Positions 9,601 to 16,855 of a stretch of 64,000 bases of DNA are shown one piece after another (positions within the stretch are counted from its first letter, which is position 1; every line of letters begins with the position of its first letter). Below the pieces are notes generated by a model. It was given only the letters and a program-made list of their open reading frames with translations. It had not been told where the DNA came from and made no database searches. A program made the translations under genes and the position numbers. Where the stretch lies: the NCBI GenBank assembly GCA_903830945.1, contig CAIKVT010000026.1, positions 83,823 through 147,822 on the forward strand, written 5' to 3'. This DNA comes from an uncultured Elusimicrobia bacterium (GTDB taxonomy: Bacteria > Elusimicrobiota > Elusimicrobia > UBA1565 > UBA9628).

Positions 9601-12600
9601 CCCTCCTGCCCAACGGCAAGGTCCTCATCGCAGGCGGGAACAACGGCTCCGGAGAGACCGACGCCTGCTGGTTCTACGACCCGACCTTGAACAGCTGGAG
9701 TGCGGCCCCCTCCCTCCCGGTGGCCCGGCAAAACCACACGGCGACCCTCCTGCCCAACGGGAACGTCGCGGTCATCGGCGGGACCCAGTACGACGGCCAC
9801 GCCGGAAAGCCCATCGCCTCGGTGGAAATCTACGATCCGAACACGGGGATATGGTCCGAGTGGCAGGGGGGCCTCACGATCAACGGCGCCCAATACAGCC
9901 TCCCCGGCGAACGGGCCTACCACACCACGACTTTGGCCAACGACGGCACGCTCTACGCCATCGGCGGCTACGATGGCGTCAACTATCTCAACACCGCGGT
10001 CAGCCATTTCCACATGGCCGGGGCGTACGACGCCAACAGCGTGGGCGGGCTGCCCAGCGCCCGCCTCTCCAGCGTGACCGCGACGGACCTCTCTCCCTTC
10101 AACCGCGGCGAAACGCTGACCGTCAAAGGACAAAATTTCCTTAACGTGACCGAGGCCTCGGGCGGCGGGGCGGGCAGCGCCAACTCCGATCAGCGCCATC
10201 CCATATGGATACTGCAGTCCATGGACGGCTCCGGGGGAGGCTCCTCGCAGGGAAACAGCGGCTTCATAATCGACCTGACTTCGAACATCTACCAGAACAG
10301 CGCCGTGAACAGTTGGGCCAAGATCGACTCTTCCATAACCATCACGCTTCCCACCCTTCCCAGCGCCTTGCCCTACGGCTGGTACAGCCTGCGCGTCGGC
10401 GCCAACGACCAATTATCCCCAGCCTACGCGGTCCAAGCCGGCCCACACCTGCCCCGCGCGCCAGTGACCTTCACCGCTTACCCCATCAACGTGAGCACGA
10501 ACTCCATGACCTTCACATGGGCTGCTCCCGCGGGCCTGGCCCCGGGCAGTGACTTCGACGGCTACAACGTCTACATAGCGACCTCCCATGTCTGGACATC
10601 GACCGTGGACTACAACTCGACCTCCTTCACCCTCAATCACCTGACCCCAAGCTCCACCCAACAGATCATGGTGATGCCCTACAATATCTCCGGCGACTAC
10701 CCCGTCCTGACCTTCTCCGCGACGGCCTACACCCTGCCCGTGGCGCCCGCGAACGTGGCCATCGCCACCGGGCCCGGCAACACCTTCTTCGTGCAATGGA
10801 GCACTGCGGATCCCAACACGGGATCGCCCTACGACGGCCAAGGCACGCTCTACGAGCTCAGCGAATCCTTAGACGGATTTGCGACCGTCCTGACGACCTT
10901 CAGCCCGACTACGGCCAATTTCGCCCCGAACCAGCCTCTCTCACTTATTCCCTACAAAACATATTCCTTCCGCGTGCGGGCCTGCAACCTCCACGGCAAC
11001 CCCTACGGCGAATGTTCGGACTTCAGCCCCTACGTCTCCACACAGACCGCAGCCATCGTGTACAACGTTTCCGGCATAGGGTACGCCACGGACACCGTAA
11101 AATGGACCTGGGACACGATCTCGGGGGCGACATACACCATAGTCAATGCCACCGCCACCGACAATATCATCGCCTCGGGCCTGACGACCAACCTCTATTA
11201 CCAGGCCTTGCCGCAGAACGCCCGCAGCGTCATCCAGGTCCAAGCGATGCTCGGAGGTTCCGTAGGCCCTCTGTCGAATTCGGCCACGGCCTACAGCCTG
11301 GCGGCCGCGCCCGTCTTCACCGCGCTGAGCTGCCCCAACACGGGCGCCGGCATCACGACCGGCAGCGTCGTGACGTCCTGGAACACTCACCCGGGCGGGC
11401 CCGGCCCGGAGAGCAACCCCGTCACCTACCAAGTCGAATACGCCACGGGCAACTGGAATCGCGCCACAGGCAACTGGAACCCCGGCATCGTCCCCTCATC
11501 CGCGACCGTCGTCGATGCCGACAAGTCCATCCCCACCGAGAGCGCGGTGCTCGGAAACCTCAACCCCGCCGTGCCGGTCTATATCCGGGCTCGCGCGCTC
11601 AACACCTTCGGCCAGTTCCTAGATCCCCAGATCAACCTCAACTACAAATACACGGATGAATGGGTGGACTTGGTATCGTCCTACGACTTCACCGATAAGA
11701 CCGGATTCACCTCCACCCTGCCGCAGGCGCCGACCAACTTCATTTCCACCCAGCCATGGACTCCGACAAGCGTGACCCTGTCGTGGAACAACGCGCGTCC
11801 CGACCCGACGCGCGCCGGCTACCCCCAAAGCAGCTTCCAGGTCATGCAGACCACCTGCACCGGGCTTATAGGCGGCGTGCTCACACCCTTATTCGACACA
11901 TCGACCGGACCGGCCTGCGGCGTGCCTCACCCAGGCCTCGACTTCATGGACCTGCCGTTCCCATCGCACACCGCGCTGGTCACCAACCTCAGCACCTGGG
12001 TCACCTATTATTTCATGCTCAACTACAGGAATCCGCCGCATTGGGAAGGCACCCAGCCTAATTCCGTGGACACGTCCACCGTCAACGGTATCTGGCCGAT
12101 CTATTACGCTTCCCAGCCCGGCGTCGTCCCAGGCTCGCTGGCCATCAACGTCAGCGCCAAATACGGCGGCTCTGTCAGCGGGGCCATCGTGGGCCTCCCA
12201 ACCCCGCCGCAAGAACAGCACCACGTGTCGTTCAGCGCGCCGGGGGGATCATTTCCCTCCGACACCGTCGTGACCATCTCGACCTTCGACGCCTCACTCA
12301 GCCAATGCCCGGGACACACGCTCTGCGGCGGCGACCCCAACCTGACTTTCGAGATCACGGCGAACCCGCCGCTGCAGCCCACGCTGCCGCTGTATTTCAC
12401 CGTGACTTACAACGACGGAGAACCGCCCAATGTCGCCGGCATGACGGACCCCAAGCAGGCCGTCATGCTGCGCTTCGACCCCACCACCTGCCAGTGCGTG
12501 CCCGTGCGCAACCCGGCGTCGCCCGACAGCAAGACGATCACCGGAGAGCTCAACCATCTCTCGATCTTCCAGGTCGGGACCGTCCAGCCCTCCACGTCTC

Positions 12601-12863
12601 CCGAAGGGATGCGCATCTACCCGAACCCCTACTACACCGCCCGCGACGGCTGGCTGACCATCGACGGGCTCCCCGCCGCATCCCGGGTGCGGATATTCAC
12701 GCTGCGCGGCGAGCTGGTCCTAAACAGCAGCGCTGACAGCCACGGCATATTCACCTGGCAAGGCGCCAACCGCGGCGGCCGCGCCGTGGCCAGCGGCGTC
12801 TACCTAGTGGTCGTCGAGGGCAACGGGATCAAGGCGATCCGAAAACTGGCAGTGATCCGATGA
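6633..12863 (+). CDS. Giant secreted surface protein: two Kelch propellers, TIG, Fn3, ZU5-like and FlgD-like C-terminal domains
   Basis: 2,076 residues. A signal peptide (RFGLIAGLLALMGGLLCIG, cleaved after AAA near residue 29) is followed by six Kelch motifs of the form HTATLLPDGRVLVAGG (residues about 34-345), a beta-rich insert (350-715), and eight more Kelch motifs (about 720-1130). A TIG/IPT-type domain (about 1145-1270), several fibronectin-III-like domains (1277-1815) and a ZU5-like domain (about 1833-1985) come next. The last 85 residues, from IYPNPYY to the terminal KAIRKLAVIR, resemble the FlgD Ig-like fold and type IX secretion sorting domains. It probably acts at or outside the outer membrane in adhesion or glycan binding. 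It overlaps the PorV-like gene by 4 bp. Confidence 0.85.
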   Translation: MPRYRFGLIAGLLALMGGLLCIGPAAAVSITPRYAHTATLMPDRTILIVGGVIDGVGTITTNVQLEAATVGSNLTGLYVARASHTATLLPNGEVLVAGGRCDGSSNANCVRADGITACGGSATCFAKTVEVYNPMLNCWHLDNTNTMSSVRYDHTATLLRTGQYAGEVLICGGLDGSGASLTSCDIFKPNAAPSACGSAPGSFESAPPALTTGRAIHTATMLRDGRVFLAGGYNSSVSPAYTNTTEIYDPEKKRMTPGPALGQGRAYHTATMMGDGSVFIIGGFDGNDVKDNIEVYDEPFPSKTGGFLRGTEIVNPSGSAIPYAPTMPVRKMMHAITLQEEGTVLSWGGLGNFSNSYRGLSDPIQAPTGSITDTVSLGSCDSASVCTITSSNFATQSAYQLNDYAGNLHNVSGVIASGWSSYTSNPDSLTPAPPTIKFTGGTINFTNGNPAAGTGIHADLAGSTVQCLSTDSCGYVNRTLDIVGGSGTASLTVPASVTVTAAINSGTALHFNAFASGLCITQPAETMNSSSLILTLQVGGLSPNLQGATLSNVYMTLTGGSIVWYDTKMAPMYQFTIGSAQNSVALTPGGTVGADGTVSLTGTFNVPATPDVNTVALTSATCTPPIDTAVNNPVFNSVTNPYPWGTWPNNTMTGAAGNITQYGANKIYVGPINGTPLTFTADYAVSVVKSMVFSDVEQFTPGGQSPMTWRYGTHSFGWQRYGHTMIGTSGGDAQFVGGKSCDPNYWDGSCPMVPVPNQATPAASSIGSITIFTLNPFVQVSNNLKFNHANHTTTLLPSGKMLVAGGTDGPAISSTTEIFDPVAQTFTLTPGAMLVPHANHTATLLPDGRVLVAGGDSVLNTSASTLADAEIFYPDTGYWRSYSAMNSSRTYHTATLLPDGNVLVAGGSASGNYLNSTEIYYSTAMAWRSVGSMAHPRKQHTSTLLQNGKVLVFGGQASGPLNFSELYDPNTGGWTAGASAPSSVYLHTATLLPNGKVLIAGGNNGSGETDACWFYDPTLNSWSAAPSLPVARQNHTATLLPNGNVAVIGGTQYDGHAGKPIASVEIYDPNTGIWSEWQGGLTINGAQYSLPGERAYHTTTLANDGTLYAIGGYDGVNYLNTAVSHFHMAGAYDANSVGGLPSARLSSVTATDLSPFNRGETLTVKGQNFLNVTEASGGGAGSANSDQRHPIWILQSMDGSGGGSSQGNSGFIIDLTSNIYQNSAVNSWAKIDSSITITLPTLPSALPYGWYSLRVGANDQLSPAYAVQAGPHLPRAPVTFTAYPINVSTNSMTFTWAAPAGLAPGSDFDGYNVYIATSHVWTSTVDYNSTSFTLNHLTPSSTQQIMVMPYNISGDYPVLTFSATAYTLPVAPANVAIATGPGNTFFVQWSTADPNTGSPYDGQGTLYELSESLDGFATVLTTFSPTTANFAPNQPLSLIPYKTYSFRVRACNLHGNPYGECSDFSPYVSTQTAAIVYNVSGIGYATDTVKWTWDTISGATYTIVNATATDNIIASGLTTNLYYQALPQNARSVIQVQAMLGGSVGPLSNSATAYSLAAAPVFTALSCPNTGAGITTGSVVTSWNTHPGGPGPESNPVTYQVEYATGNWNRATGNWNPGIVPSSATVVDADKSIPTESAVLGNLNPAVPVYIRARALNTFGQFLDPQINLNYKYTDEWVDLVSSYDFTDKTGFTSTLPQAPTNFISTQPWTPTSVTLSWNNARPDPTRAGYPQSSFQVMQTTCTGLIGGVLTPLFDTSTGPACGVPHPGLDFMDLPFPSHTALVTNLSTWVTYYFMLNYRNPPHWEGTQPNSVDTSTVNGIWPIYYASQPGVVPGSLAINVSAKYGGSVSGAIVGLPTPPQEQHHVSFSAPGGSFPSDTVVTISTFDASLSQCPGHTLCGGDPNLTFEITANPPLQPTLPLYFTVTYNDGEPPNVAGMTDPKQAVMLRFDPTTCQCVPVRNPASPDSKTITGELNHLSIFQVGTVQPSTSPEGMRIYPNPYYTARDGWLTIDGLPAASRVRIFTLRGELVLNSSADSHGIFTWQGANRGGRAVASGVYLVVVEGNGIKAIRKLAVIR

Positions 12864-13924
12864 GCGAGACAAACACTGGACGGCGAAGGCCTGGGCCCGG
12901 CCGCAGGCTCCCCCGAAGCCTCCGGCTGACGCTCGCAGTCCTGGCGGCCGGCGCGGCGTCGGGACTCTGGGCGACGCCCGTCCGCGCCACTAGCGATTTT
13001 ACGCCCTCGGCCATCGGGACCTCCGGCTCCGAATTCCTGCTCTTCGACATCGGCGCGCGCGGCATCGGCATGGGCGGCGCCTACACCGCCGTGACCGACG
13101 ACGCCTATTCACTCTACTGGAACCCCGCCGGCCTAGCCAAGATCCCGCGGCTCTCCCTGGCCACGATGTACTCCATGTACGTCCAGGACATCAGCTACCA
13201 GTCAGCGTCCTACGCCCAGCGCATCGACGACAACTCCGTGGTGGCCGCGGGTTTCCGCTACCAGGACCTCGGCGCCATCGGCCGGACCGACATCACCGCC
13301 AACCCGGTCGGCATCGGCACCTTCCATCCCCGCAACTACGTCGCCGAGCTGGGCTGGGGCCAAACGATCTACGACCTTTCAGACAGCGAAATGGACATCG
13401 ACATGGGAGTGACCGGACGGTGGATCCATTCCGAGATGGTCGAGCATGCCAACGGCTACGGTGGAGACCTCGGCTTCCAAGCCCATTTCTACAACAATTA
13501 TTTACCCTATGACCTGGCCGCCGTGGTCCAGAACATGGGCGCGGGCCAGAAATTCAACCAGACCCGGGACACCCTGCCCACGCGGGCCAGGCTCGGCGGC
13601 GCCGTCCGCCCCGTGCAAGGACTCACCGTATCCCTGGAGGCCATCGTGCCCGTCACAAACTCCCCGGCCGGAGCCATAGGCGGCGAGTACGTCTGGGAGG
13701 TAGACAAGGAGGTCAAAGCGATGCTGCGCGGCGGCTTCAACAGCCAGAACATCATCGACCTCGATGTCATGGCCGGCCTGAGCCTGGGACTGGGCTTGAC
13801 CGTCGCTGATTTCACATTCGACTACGCCTTTGTGCCCATGGGAGTGCTGGGTGATGCCACTCACCGATTCTCGGTCAGCTTCAATCTGCCGGCCAAACTG
13901 TCCCACCGGTCCCGCGAACGCTAA
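12860..13924 (+). CDS. PorV/PorQ-like outer-membrane beta-barrel protein (UPF0164-type)
   Basis: 354 residues. An arginine-rich N-terminus and hydrophobic stretch (LTLAVLAAGAASGLWA) form a signal peptide ending near ARA/TSD. The mature start, with FLLFDIGARGIGMGGAYTAV and then DDAYSLYWNPAGL, is the signature of the PorV/UPF0164 family of 14-stranded FadL-like barrels. In Bacteroidetes PorV carries type IX cargo from the translocon to the attachment complex. Here the gene overlaps the stop of the giant Kelch protein by 4 bp (ATGA), so the two are co-expressed, consistent with a barrel dedicated to that cargo. The paralogue at 29592 has the same arrangement. Confidence 0.85.
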   Translation: MSETNTGRRRPGPGRRLPRSLRLTLAVLAAGAASGLWATPVRATSDFTPSAIGTSGSEFLLFDIGARGIGMGGAYTAVTDDAYSLYWNPAGLAKIPRLSLATMYSMYVQDISYQSASYAQRIDDNSVVAAGFRYQDLGAIGRTDITANPVGIGTFHPRNYVAELGWGQTIYDLSDSEMDIDMGVTGRWIHSEMVEHANGYGGDLGFQAHFYNNYLPYDLAAVVQNMGAGQKFNQTRDTLPTRARLGGAVRPVQGLTVSLEAIVPVTNSPAGAIGGEYVWEVDKEVKAMLRGGFNSQNIIDLDVMAGLSLGLGLTVADFTFDYAFVPMGVLGDATHRFSVSFNLPAKLSHRSRER

Positions 13925-14221
13925 GGATCTCAAGAGCCCTCTCATAAGCCAGAACGCACCGAACCGCGAGCCATCGCCGCCCGCACCGCCAGCCTCGGAG
14001 TGAAGTCCTCCTCTTCTCCCACAGGAAGCACCTCTCCCGCCGAAGCCGCGACGGCCCAGCTCAAGGAAGAGTTCGGCCGCATCTGCTCGCGGCTCAACAC
14101 CTCGCCAAAGGCCAAGGACGAACTGGCCGTAGAGCTAGAGCTGCAGGACAAGAACGCGAATGATTGCATTGCCGGCGCTCCAAGCGTCGGGACCTCCACA
14201 CAAAATTGTAGACTCTCCGCC
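13925..14221. other. 297-base gap with coding-like plus-strand composition
   Basis: From about 14000 the glycosyltransferase frame is already open and shows strongly GC-ending codons (14055-14160), reading like a helical, charged peptide (AQLKEEFGRICSRLN). No good ribosome-binding site or ATG precedes it. On the minus strand a frame from 14171 down to 13942 has a GGAG eight bases before its ATG but gives a poor, serine-rich protein. It may be a remnant or a small gene; I could not resolve it. Confidence 0.35.
14209..14214 (+). promoter_or_regulatory. -10 hexamer TAGACT ahead of the glycosyltransferase
   Basis: TAGACT at 14209-14214 lies 7 bases before the GTG at 14222, the same layout as the leaderless promoters at 1858, 5778, 16669 and 16844. 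No clear -35 box is visible. Confidence 0.45.
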
Positions 14222-15823
14222 GTGCCCCGCTGGTTCTGGCTGCTCCTGGCCCTGACCGCCACGGCCCCTTTCTGGGACCTGGGCCGCCCCTTGCTCGAGG
14301 TAGACGACGCGCGCTACGCCGAGGTGCCGCGCGAGATGGCGCTGGGGGGGGACTGGGCCACTCCCCATCTCAATGGACTGGACTACGTCGAAAAGCCGCC
14401 CCTCTGGTATTGGCTTTGCGCCGCTTCTTATAAGGTCTACGGCGTCAGCGAGGCCGCCGCGCACCTGCCTTTGGCGTTCTTGGCCCTGCTGACGCTGCTG
14501 GGCACGGCTTGGCTAGGCTCCTGGATCTACGCGCCGCGCCAGGGCTGGACCGCGGCGCTGATCCTGGGAAGCTCCCTGCTGTTCTTCGCTCTGGCCCATT
14601 TCATCACCCCGGACATGGGGCTCACGGTCTGGCTGCTGTGGTGCACGGCATTTCTGCTGCGCTGCCTGCTGAAGCCCGAGGACTCGGGCTGGGCCGGGCC
14701 GGCCGCCTGGGTCTGTGCCGGACTGGCCTTCCTGAGCAAGGGCCTCGTCGGCCTGGTCTTTCCGCTGGCCTGGGCCGCGTCCCTATGGCTGCTCTGCGCC
14801 GAGTGGCGTCCGCGCCTGCGCGCCCTGCTGCGGCCTGCCGGGCCCGCGCTTTTCCTGCTCCTGGTCGCGCCCTGGTTCGTCCTGATGGAACGGCGCCATC
14901 CGGGCTTCCTGCGCTTCTTCTTCTACGAGCACCACGTCCTGCGCTTCGCCACGCAAAAGTTCAACCGCTACAACCCATGGTACTTCTTCCTGCTCGTGCT
15001 GCCCGCAGGTCTCATGCCCTGGACACCGGCCGTGGCGGCGGGCTTGGGCCGCGCATGGGCCGATCGACGCCGAGGCGACAAGCGCGGGATCGCCCTGGCG
15101 GCCTGGGCCGCGCTGGTCACGGTCTTCTTCTCATGCTCGCGCTCCAAGCTCATCACCTACATCCTGCCAGTCTTCCCACACTTGGCCATACTCGGAGCGG
15201 CCGCAGTCGAAGAAAATCCGCGCTGGGCCAGACGCCTTGGGACCGCAGCCGCCATCATCATGCTCGTCACCGCGGCAGCGGCCCTGCCCATCTCCCGCTT
15301 CATCCCGACGGGAGAACTCCCCTTCCCCGCCGCACCGGCTTTGGCTGCGGCCGCCCTCGCGGTGCTGGCAGGTGCGCTGCTCTGCTGGAGCGCGGCCGTC
15401 CAGCCCCTCATGACCGGCTGCGCCGCGGGGCTCCTGGCGAGCGGCCTGGGAATCTTCGCGATGCGGGCGACGACAGCGACGCTGAGCGCGCGCGATCTGG
15501 GCGCCGCCATCGTCAGCCGCCGCGGCCCGGCCGACCTCGTCTACGTCTACGGCGCATATCCGCACGGCCTGCCGTTCTACACCGGCCGGCGGGTGGACCG
15601 CATGATCGATTGGGAAGGAGAACTGGAGTACGCCGCCCGGGATGAACGCGTGCGCGCCGAGCGCTTCGGAGGGACCGACCTCATCGCAAAGCTGCCTTTG
15701 CCGGACCGCCGCGTCTTCGTGGTCTGCCGGCGCAGCGATGCGGCCTTCGTCTTAAGCTTGGTCCCTGCCAAGAAGGTCATGCTGGCCCAGGCCTTCGGAC
15801 GTTGGGTCCTGCTGGAGTACTAG
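14222..15823 (+). CDS. ArnT/PMT-type glycosyltransferase (GT39/GT83 family), integral membrane
   Basis: 533 residues from the GTG at 14222, chosen because the first hydrophobic helix (WFWLLLALTATAPFW) then begins at once and a -10 box lies 7 bases upstream; the frame itself remains open to 14000. The motif LLEVDDARYAEVPREMALGG holds the acidic catalytic pair in the first periplasmic loop, and LDYVEKPPLWYWL is a family hallmark. About 11-12 transmembrane helices follow, to about residue 430, then a soluble periplasmic C-terminal domain. Such enzymes move a sugar from a polyprenyl-phosphate donor to lipid A or protein on the periplasmic side. Acceptor unknown. Converges on the RDD gene with 2 bases between stops. 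Confidence 0.85.
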   Translation: MPRWFWLLLALTATAPFWDLGRPLLEVDDARYAEVPREMALGGDWATPHLNGLDYVEKPPLWYWLCAASYKVYGVSEAAAHLPLAFLALLTLLGTAWLGSWIYAPRQGWTAALILGSSLLFFALAHFITPDMGLTVWLLWCTAFLLRCLLKPEDSGWAGPAAWVCAGLAFLSKGLVGLVFPLAWAASLWLLCAEWRPRLRALLRPAGPALFLLLVAPWFVLMERRHPGFLRFFFYEHHVLRFATQKFNRYNPWYFFLLVLPAGLMPWTPAVAAGLGRAWADRRRGDKRGIALAAWAALVTVFFSCSRSKLITYILPVFPHLAILGAAAVEENPRWARRLGTAAAIIMLVTAAAALPISRFIPTGELPFPAAPALAAAALAVLAGALLCWSAAVQPLMTGCAAGLLASGLGIFAMRATTATLSARDLGAAIVSRRGPADLVYVYGAYPHGLPFYTGRRVDRMIDWEGELEYAARDERVRAERFGGTDLIAKLPLPDRRVFVVCRRSDAAFVLSLVPAKKVMLAQAFGRWVLLEY

Positions 15824-15825
15824 AA

Positions 15826-16662
15826 CTACCGGGCGGAAGCTGGCCGGGGGCCCTCGATGCGGACCCGGGTCTTGGCCCGGTCCTTGGCCACGCCAGAGAT
15901 GCGGTACTTGCCCACTCCCAGCTCGATGTGGAAGAGGTTGGGGTCGAATATCTCCGACATGGCCTTCCTGAATTCGACGGGATCGCCGCTGGACTCCACC
16001 AGGTCGGGCAAGGCGCTGGTATAGGAGCCGTTCTTGGCCTGGTAAGCCTCCTCGATCTGGGCCATGATCCCCAGCCCCTCCCGGGCTTTCTGCACGGCGA
16101 GCAGATCGGAGGGCAGCGGCTTGTGCAGATCGTAGTAGATGTTGCCGAAGAAAAGCGCGCAGATCGCGCAAACCGCGGCCAGAAACAGGATGAACGCCTC
16201 AGCCGGGTTCTTGGCGCGGGTCTCCACCACCAAAGCGCCGGAGAGAAGATCGTGCAGAGTCCGCGAATCCGGATGCACGAATGCGATGAGAAACCCTAGA
16301 TTGCACAGCGGCATGCTGAATAGATAGACGACGGCGCGCACCAAGCTGCGCCCCAGGCCCAAAGGCCTGCCGTCGAGCCGCACCGCCTTGATCCCCATGA
16401 GCCTCTTTCCCACGGTCCCGCCGGTCAAGTTTCCGACGAACTGGTACGCCAGGAGCAGACCGGCCCAGAGCGCGCCCGTATGAAGAAAGATCCCGGGAAG
16501 AGGAAGCGCAGGGGGAAGCTTGAACTGGACGAAGGATGTACTGGCAATGAAACCGCCCAGAAACGGCGCCAGGTCGAGAAGAAAGGCGACGAAACGGTCA
16601 CTGACCTTGGCTGGTGCTATCTCCAGGCCTTCGGGAACGGGGAGGGGAGAAGTCTCATGCAT
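15826..16662 (-). CDS. RDD-family membrane protein fused to a type II/pilin-like (GspG-like) C-terminal domain
   Basis: 278 residues from the ATG at 16662 (first residues MHETSPLPVPEG). Residues about 15-155 are an RDD domain: SDRFVAFLLDLAPFLGGF, then GGTVGKRLMGIKAVRLDG and HPDSRTLHDLLSG. A further transmembrane helix (AFILFLAAVCAICALFFG) is followed by a periplasmic segment, AREGLGIMAQIEEAYQAKNGSY plus SALPDLV, that looks like the globular part of GspG/type IV pilin proteins. RDD proteins are poorly understood; some are transporters. The fusion suggests an envelope sensor or assembly factor. It has its own promoter with TATACT 6 bases from the start codon, and no ribosome-binding site. Confidence 0.75.
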   Translation of the reverse strand: MHETSPLPVPEGLEIAPAKVSDRFVAFLLDLAPFLGGFIASTSFVQFKLPPALPLPGIFLHTGALWAGLLLAYQFVGNLTGGTVGKRLMGIKAVRLDGRPLGLGRSLVRAVVYLFSMPLCNLGFLIAFVHPDSRTLHDLLSGALVVETRAKNPAEAFILFLAAVCAICALFFGNIYYDLHKPLPSDLLAVQKAREGLGIMAQIEEAYQAKNGSYTSALPDLVESSGDPVEFRKAMSEIFDPNLFHIELGVGKYRISGVAKDRAKTRVRIEGPRPASAR

Positions 16663-16668
16663 GGGAAG

Positions 16669-16698
16669 AGTATAGACTCTGCGCGGGGGGATAATCAA
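16669..16698 (-). promoter_or_regulatory. Promoter of the RDD-pilin gene, leaderless type
   Basis: On the minus strand TTGATT (16698-16693), an 18-bp spacer and TATACT (16674-16669), then 6 bases to the ATG at 16662. Confidence 0.65.
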
Positions 16699-16843
16699 GC
16701 GGATTTCCCTCCCCTGAGAATGCGGGTGAGCGCCATCGGGATGCCGCCGTTTTCACAGCAGGCCCTCAGTCCCACCTCCACCTAGGCCGATTGTCCGCCG
16801 GCGCCGGGCCCACAAGACCCTCTGAAAACCCACGGTAAAGGCC

Positions 16844-16849
16844 TATAAT
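16844..16849 (+). promoter_or_regulatory. Perfect -10 hexamer TATAAT, leaderless type
   Basis: TATAAT at 16844-16849, then AATTTC and the ATG at 16856. There is no purine-rich ribosome-binding site in the six intervening bases. The -35 region is weak. Confidence 0.6.
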
Positions 16850-16855
16850 AATTTC

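Noticed and set aside
7536-10412. 958-residue minus-strand open frame inside the Kelch giant
   Set aside because: It is antisense to a clear repeat protein; high GC leaves long shadow frames and its sequence is a low-complexity Gly/Val/Arg mix with no domain.
13942-14262. Minus-strand frame with GGAG before its ATG
   Set aside because: Serine/alanine-rich sequence without domain; plus-strand codon use is more coding-like.
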